10,000 bases of DNA from Kiritimatiellota bacterium. Lineage in GTDB: Bacteria > Verrucomicrobiota > Kiritimatiellia > JAAZAB01. Both the position numbers and the translations under genes were made by a program. Position 1 is the stretch's first letter, and each line of letters starts with the position of its first letter. Under the pieces are notes generated by a model. That model was not told the origin of the DNA and searched no databases. It saw only the letters and a program-made list of their open reading frames with translations. Location: NCBI GenBank assembly GCA_008636095.1, contig VSJD01000169.1, forward strand, positions 1 to 10,000. Direction: 5' to 3'. This document shows, in pieces, positions 6,472-10,000 of this stretch.

Positions 6472-6494
6472 TTCGTGTGTTCCGTTCGTGGTTA
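6471..6494 (-). repeat. Right terminal inverted repeat (TAACCACGAA...ACACGAAA)
   Basis: On the minus strand this reads TAACCACGAA, the 6-base spacer CGGAAC, then ACACGAAA. It is the inverted partner of 6021-6049. The final A is the first base of the GxxExxY start codon. The stop codon of the Gfo/Idh gene lies only 13 bases outside it. Confidence 0.7.
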
Positions 6495-6507
6495 CTCATA
6501 CGCCGAC

Positions 6508-7473
6508 TTAGGAAGAACGTCGCGTGTTTATCTTGTTTTTCATTGCGGTTCCCAATGGTATTAACGCTTCCGAAGATAAGATGTGCAGCGTTTTATTAAT
6601 TAGGAGGTCGTTCTCAACATTGCTGCCTTTTTCGTTAAGACATAATTTCTTAAAATACTCATATTCCAGTTTCCAGGTAGGATCAGGCTGAACAAGCGTT
6701 ATAGTTTCTTCAGTAGGACGGCCGCTGGGAAGAACGCGCTTGCGCAGGGTAAATGTGCTTGGCCCCCATTTACAAAGAGAATCAATATGGGCACTGCCAT
6801 TTTCCCCATAGACTTCCGCCACGAAATGATTACGCCAGCTTAATAGACTCATTTCCAGTTCAACATGAATGGGAGAAGTACCGCCGCAAATAATATGGTC
6901 AAAGGCCTTATTCTCAAAGCGCCGGGCACTCCATATCTTCAAATCGTCCGGCCAGCCCCCAAACACAAACAGGATGGTGTCCAGCAGATGAGAGCACAGA
7001 TCAGGCAATACGCCAGCTCCCTTATCACGCCACCGGGAATTACGGACATCCCTTGCCGTACCATTTCCGTAGAAAAACCGGGCCCGGTAGAGCTTTCCCA
7101 GAACGCCCGACGATACCATCTCTTTCAAGCGCATGAAATGAGGTTCAAAGCGGTGGTTGTAGGCAGTATAGCAGACCACCCCCTGGCGTTTTACCAGCAC
7201 TGCTATCTCCTCCAGATCTGACTGATTTTCCGAAATCAGCGGTTTTTCTACCAGCACGTTCTTCTTCTGATTCAACAGATACCGGATAAGCCCGACTTTC
7301 GGATCATCAGGAACACATAGAAGTGCCGCATCATAGCGGTCGGTTCGCACATCTTCTATCCTTCTATAATCGGCCCCTGGAACCAACGGGTCCACCGTTG
7401 CCACCACGTCCGCACCGGCGATTTGTCTGCGCTTGTTGCCCTGAATACCCAACCCAACAACAATAACCCGCAT
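6508..7473 (-). CDS. Gfo/Idh/MocA family NAD(P)-dependent oxidoreductase
   Basis: With ATG 7473 the protein is 321 residues. It begins MRVIVVGLGIQGNK, with the Rossmann GLGIQG at 7-12. The family's EKP motif is at 76-78 (NVLVEKPLIS, Lys77), and the catalytic region PDLCSHLLD holds Asp158 and His162. Family members oxidise or reduce a hydroxyl/keto group of a sugar, sugar nucleotide or cyclitol. In polysaccharide operons they often supply the 3-keto sugar that a DegT aminotransferase then aminates, a pairing compatible with this locus. A longer frame reaches 7509, but GGAGG (7486-7482) lies eight bases before 7473 and the Rossmann strand begins right there, so 7473 is preferred. The gap from the previous stop is four bases. 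The substrate is unknown. Confidence 0.92.
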   Translation of the reverse strand: MRVIVVGLGIQGNKRRQIAGADVVATVDPLVPGADYRRIEDVRTDRYDAALLCVPDDPKVGLIRYLLNQKKNVLVEKPLISENQSDLEEIAVLVKRQGVVCYTAYNHRFEPHFMRLKEMVSSGVLGKLYRARFFYGNGTARDVRNSRWRDKGAGVLPDLCSHLLDTILFVFGGWPDDLKIWSARRFENKAFDHIICGGTSPIHVELEMSLLSWRNHFVAEVYGENGSAHIDSLCKWGPSTFTLRKRVLPSGRPTEETITLVQPDPTWKLEYEYFKKLCLNEKGSNVENDLLINKTLHILSSEALIPLGTAMKNKINTRRSS

Positions 7474-7486
7474 AATCTCAGCCTCC
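7474..7486 (-). promoter_or_regulatory. Ribosome binding site fixing the Gfo/Idh start at 7473
   Basis: GGAGG (7486-7482) is formed by the last two glycine codons (GGA GGC) of the kinase/nucleotidyltransferase gene. It stands eight bases before ATG 7473. It supports the shorter start and close translational coupling. Confidence 0.8.
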
Positions 7487-9034
7487 GTTATAAGCGGCCA
7501 GCTTCTCAACGGTATCTATCCTTGCCAAAACATCCTCTGTTTTAACGGGAATGTTCCCATCCATTTCACACTCGCAGGCCGCGGCAAAGGATCCCAGAAT
7601 ACTGGCCACGACCTCCGAACCATTAGACAACAAAGCAAGTGTTGTATAGGCAAGGAGAGCGTCCCCGGCGCCCCAGGCATCCACAACCTGATTTGCAAAA
7701 CTATCTATGGAGAAGAAATTCTTTGTGCTTTTAAGAACCTTGGAAGTAATTGTAAATATGCCCCTCTCTCCCAACTTAAGTATCATCATACGGCACTGCG
7801 TCTTTTCCATCAATGTACCCCCCAAACGTCCCACCGTTGAATCCTGGTCGGCCAGGGAGAATCTTGCCTCTCGTTCATTAGGCGTAATAAGATCAAAATT
7901 GTTAAATTCAGTTATGTTTCCCCAGCGCGTGGCCACCTGACTGTCAGCCACCTTATAAGTTCCTGCCGGGATAGCATTTACCAACTTCGGGATTGTAATA
8001 CGGTTGAAGATTCCATGACGGAAGTCGCTGAAAACGACCGCATCTGCCTGCGTAGTTTTAATGTTTTCAACTAATTTTTCAAGAACGTGATCCGATATCA
8101 TGCGGTTATCCAGAGTATCAATTTTCAATAAACGATAACCACCGGCAATAATGACATTTTTATTTGTTGTCGGTCGTGAAGAGTCAATCAAGGGATGGCA
8201 TTTGATCCCGGCTGCGGTCAGTCCTTCAACAACGAAATTCTTGAAATTATCATTTCCCAGCACCGTCGAAAAGATGACCTCCGCACCGGCTGCCCGCAGA
8301 TGCTGAGCCACGATACCGGCGCCACCAATATAGTCATCTCTTCCCTGATAGCTTACGCTGAAAGTCGGTGTCTTGGTCTGCCCCCCAATTAATGTTGTTC
8401 TGGTATAACTGTCAACAATTGTATCACCCACCACATGAACCCGATAATCCTTCATGGCATTTACGGCACGCCTCAGGTCATCAAAACTTATCTCCTCAGT
8501 ATTCATCAGGGAAAGCAATTTTTCCAGCTTGATCTTCGGCGGGGCCAGCTGGATGAACTTGGACGACGAGAAAACCACGTCGCCGGGGGTAAAAATCAAC
8601 TCGCCGCCGTAGCCATTGATAATATCCATTTCTTCCTGGGTGCTGGCGGGAAGCCCGCCGGAGGTATATTCAAATCCTTTGGCAAAATAATCAGGCTGAA
8701 TGCGTTGAAGATTCTTGAGCGGCTTGGCTTCTTCATCAATGATCACGTAATCCACCATTTCAAAGGCGGCCAGATTAAGAGCTCTTAATTGTTCCGGCAC
8801 ATGCGGCCGATAAATGCCCTTATCAATATGCTTGTCCGTGGTTATGCTGGCCACAAGGATGTCGGCCTTGGATTTGGCATATACCAAGTGACGAACATGA
8901 CCGGGATGGACAACATCAAAAACACCATGGCACATGATTACCTTTTTTGTCCGGGGAAAAGGCCCGATAACATCAAGCAACTCTGGAACAGTTTTAATTT
9001 TTTGGCGATATTTATCGAAAAAATCATTTTTCAT
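7478..9034 (-). CDS. Bifunctional nucleotidyltransferase-PfkB sugar kinase (HldE/RfaE-like, domains in reversed order)
   Basis: With ATG 9034 the protein is 518 residues. Residues about 30-165 form a cytidylyltransferase-fold domain: CHGVFDVVHPGHVRHL (35-50) contains the HxGH motif at 43-46, and a SSSKF segment (156-160) resembles the ISSS/T nucleotide motif. Residues about 195-505 form a PfkB (ribokinase-type) kinase: GGAGIVAQHLRAAGAEV (237-253), and DAWGAGDALLAY (452-463) with Asp458 as the expected catalytic base. E. coli HldE has kinase first and nucleotidyltransferase second; here the order is inverted. The likely job is phosphorylation of a sugar (phosphate) and activation to an NDP-sugar, of the ADP- or CDP- type. 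ATG 9034 forms TAATG with the previous stop, whereas ATG 9067 has no Shine-Dalgarno site. The actual sugar is not determinable. Confidence 0.9.
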   Translation of the reverse strand: MKNDFFDKYRQKIKTVPELLDVIGPFPRTKKVIMCHGVFDVVHPGHVRHLVYAKSKADILVASITTDKHIDKGIYRPHVPEQLRALNLAAFEMVDYVIIDEEAKPLKNLQRIQPDYFAKGFEYTSGGLPASTQEEMDIINGYGGELIFTPGDVVFSSSKFIQLAPPKIKLEKLLSLMNTEEISFDDLRRAVNAMKDYRVHVVGDTIVDSYTRTTLIGGQTKTPTFSVSYQGRDDYIGGAGIVAQHLRAAGAEVIFSTVLGNDNFKNFVVEGLTAAGIKCHPLIDSSRPTTNKNVIIAGGYRLLKIDTLDNRMISDHVLEKLVENIKTTQADAVVFSDFRHGIFNRITIPKLVNAIPAGTYKVADSQVATRWGNITEFNNFDLITPNEREARFSLADQDSTVGRLGGTLMEKTQCRMMILKLGERGIFTITSKVLKSTKNFFSIDSFANQVVDAWGAGDALLAYTTLALLSNGSEVVASILGSFAAACECEMDGNIPVKTEDVLARIDTVEKLAAYNGG

Positions 9035-10000
9035 TATGATACTTTCGGTGTCATATATTGAAACCATGTTTTTGTTGCGTCGGCAATGCTATCAACATCC
9101 CAGAGCGGCGCGTCACGCCATTGTTCAATATCCGCCATCATTTGGGAAACACCATCCGCAAAACTGATTTTTGGCGACCAACCAAGATTACGTTGGATCT
9201 TTGAGATATCCGCCCAGGTGCAATCAGGTTCACCCGGCCGCTTTGGCAGATAAACAACATTGCCGGCAAGCAGTTCAACCAAACGATTGACGCTTTGCGG
9301 GTTGCCGGCGCCGAGATTGTAGATTTCTCCAACATGATCTGTCTCAGCTGCGGCCAAAAAGGCAGAGGCGACATCGGTCACAAAAAGAAAATCTCGAGCC
9401 TGGGTGCCGTCGCCCACAACGGTAAACGGCTTGCCCGCCAACTTCTGCTTAAAAAATACCCCGAAAACAGCCCCATATGCCCCGGTAGTGCGCACCCTTG
9501 GACCATAGGCATTAAAAATACGTATCGAGTTAACCGGAAGCCCATAAATTTGATGCCAATGAAGAACGGCCTGTTCGCCCTGATATTTACTCAAAGCGTA
9601 AGGATACTGCGGATTGATGGGATGATCTTCCCGGGTAGGCGTCTTGGCCACCCCGTAACATGATGAAGATGCGGCATAAACGAGTTTTTTAATGCCGGAG
9701 AAACGGGCACATTCCAGAACATGGACCGTTCCCTGGATATTTATTGACATATAATCTATTGGTTTTTCAATGGATGGAACAATGTCGCCAATACCAGCAA
9801 AATGAACAACGTAGCGCGCATTGGCAAAAATGGGCGAGTTTTTTTTCAAACCGCGAATATCTTCATTATAAAATTCTAAATGGGCATTGCCTCTATGATG
9901 TTCCAGATTGGATGCACGCCCGCCCGATAAGTTGTCAATCACCCGGACATGGTAACCAGAGCCAAGCAGAAGGTCCACCATATGGCTGCCGATAAACCCG
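9034..10000 (-). CDS. NAD-dependent epimerase/dehydratase (UDP-glucose 4-epimerase-like SDR), N-terminus cut by window edge
   Basis: The frame is open to base 10000; the first visible residues are GFIGSH, the end of the Rossmann GxxGxxG, so only a short N-terminal piece is missing. Counting from the internal Met at 9981, landmarks are the VIDNLSGG loop (15-22), VHFAGIGDIVPSIEKP (59-74), the AASSSCYG segment (103-110) and an intact catalytic YALSK (128-132). RDFLFVTDV (196-204) and YNLGAG (221-226) follow. This is a complete extended-SDR active site, fitting a C4 epimerase or 4,6-dehydratase/4-epimerase type enzyme acting on a nucleotide sugar. The C-terminal tail (WRDAPLWDVDSIADAT...) goes beyond a minimal GalE core and resembles subfamilies found in polysaccharide loci. 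Its TAA overlaps the next ATG by one base. Confidence 0.9.
   Translation of the reverse strand, partial: GFIGSHMVDLLLGSGYHVRVIDNLSGGRASNLEHHRGNAHLEFYNEDIRGLKKNSPIFANARYVVHFAGIGDIVPSIEKPIDYMSINIQGTVHVLECARFSGIKKLVYAASSSCYGVAKTPTREDHPINPQYPYALSKYQGEQAVLHWHQIYGLPVNSIRIFNAYGPRVRTTGAYGAVFGVFFKQKLAGKPFTVVGDGTQARDFLFVTDVASAFLAAAETDHVGEIYNLGAGNPQSVNRLVELLAGNVVYLPKRPGEPDCTWADISKIQRNLGWSPKISFADGVSQMMADIEQWRDAPLWDVDSIADATKTWFQYMTPKVS

Larger units (their letters stand above)
6021..6494. mobile_element. Putative repeat-bounded cassette carrying a GxxExxY gene
   Basis: A 474-base unit sits between the Gfo/Idh gene and the dehydrogenase-like gene, the only place where the otherwise tightly packed operon opens up. 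Its ends are imperfect inverted repeats (6021-6049 and 6471-6494) sharing TAACCACGAA outside and ACACGAAA inside. Within it are the GxxExxY gene and two tandem small palindromes. No transposase is present and I see no clear target-site duplication. If mobile, it would need help in trans or spread by another route. The insertion interpretation is inferred from the repeats, the unrelated function of the gene and the spacing. The repeats themselves are directly visible. Confidence 0.5.
1..10000 (-). other. Candidate sugar-nucleotide biosynthesis operon (all genes co-directional)
   Basis: All eleven recognisable genes point left. Junctions outside the inserted unit are TAATG (9034), a 4-base gap (7474-7477), TTGA (4694-4697), a 1-base gap (3791), ATGA (3371-3374), a 1-base gap (2255), and 23- and 20-base gaps around E1 alpha. 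No convincing promoter or intrinsic terminator is visible inside. Promoter and terminator presumably lie outside the window. Confidence 0.8.

Noticed and set aside
6495..6507. Target-site duplication flanking the GxxExxY cassette
   Set aside because: Bases outside the right arm (CTCAT...) and outside the left arm (...GGTTTT) do not match convincingly.
6106..6564. Plus-strand open frame of 152 codons opposite the GxxExxY gene
   Set aside because: The minus-strand frame carries the GxxExxY and PD...ExK motifs. The plus-strand frame also runs through the inverted repeat and into the Gfo/Idh gene end, so it is not credible.
7474..7509. Longer N-terminus for the Gfo/Idh protein (ATG 7509)
   Set aside because: It would overlap the upstream gene by 32 bases, while GGAGG is ideally placed for ATG 7473, where the Rossmann strand begins.
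9035..9067. Longer N-terminus for the kinase/nucleotidyltransferase (ATG 9067)
   Set aside because: No Shine-Dalgarno site precedes it, and ATG 9034 forms a TAATG junction with the upstream stop.

Overview
The window is a single block of minus-strand genes from the interior of a nucleotide-sugar (surface polysaccharide precursor) biosynthesis operon. Transcription runs from the right edge (base 10000) to the left edge (base 1), and both end genes continue beyond the window. Base composition is moderate in GC, Shine-Dalgarno sites are mostly strong, and one inserted unit combines a GxxExxY-family gene with ACCACGAA-type repeats. This suggests a Gram-negative environmental bacterium, perhaps of the old Deltaproteobacteria/Desulfobacterota or a related group. 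That placement is an inference from style, not proof.

Layout in transcription order: a UDP-hexose epimerase-like extended SDR (10000-9034, 5' end cut); a bifunctional protein with an N-terminal nucleotidyltransferase and a C-terminal PfkB sugar kinase, the reverse of the HldE domain order (9034-7478); a Gfo/Idh/MocA oxidoreductase (7473-6508); an inserted unit (6494-6021) with imperfect inverted terminal repeats around a GxxExxY PD-(D/E)XK-like gene; a UDP-sugar dehydrogenase homologue without the catalytic cysteine (5974-4694); a second SDR without the YxxxK catalytic pair, probably starting at TTG (4697-3792); a NUDIX hydrolase (3790-3371); two tandem DegT/DnrJ/EryC1/StrS aminotransferases (3374-2256 and 2254-1148); and the alpha (1124-165) and beta (144 to beyond base 1) subunits of a thiamine-diphosphate 2-oxoacid dehydrogenase E1.

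Outside the inserted unit, junctions are very tight. Gaps are 1-23 bases or stop and start codons overlap (TAATG, TTGA, ATGA), so the genes are probably co-transcribed and translationally coupled. There are no glycosyltransferases, flippases or polymerases here, so this segment makes a building block rather than assembling polymer.

A reasonable but unproven reading is as follows. A sugar or sugar phosphate is phosphorylated and activated by the kinase/nucleotidyltransferase. It is then epimerised or oxidised by the SDR, Gfo/Idh and dehydrogenase-like proteins, and aminated at one or two positions by the DegT pair. The E1 alpha/beta pair modifies it or its precursor, for example by transferring a two-carbon unit. 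The most interesting points are the E1 pair with no E2/E3 visible, the two dehydrogenase-fold proteins that have lost standard catalytic residues, the swapped kinase/nucleotidyltransferase, and the repeat-bounded GxxExxY cassette that interrupts the operon. No stretch over 300 bases lacks a gene; the longest is about 113 bases (5975-6087), and it contains repeat structure.
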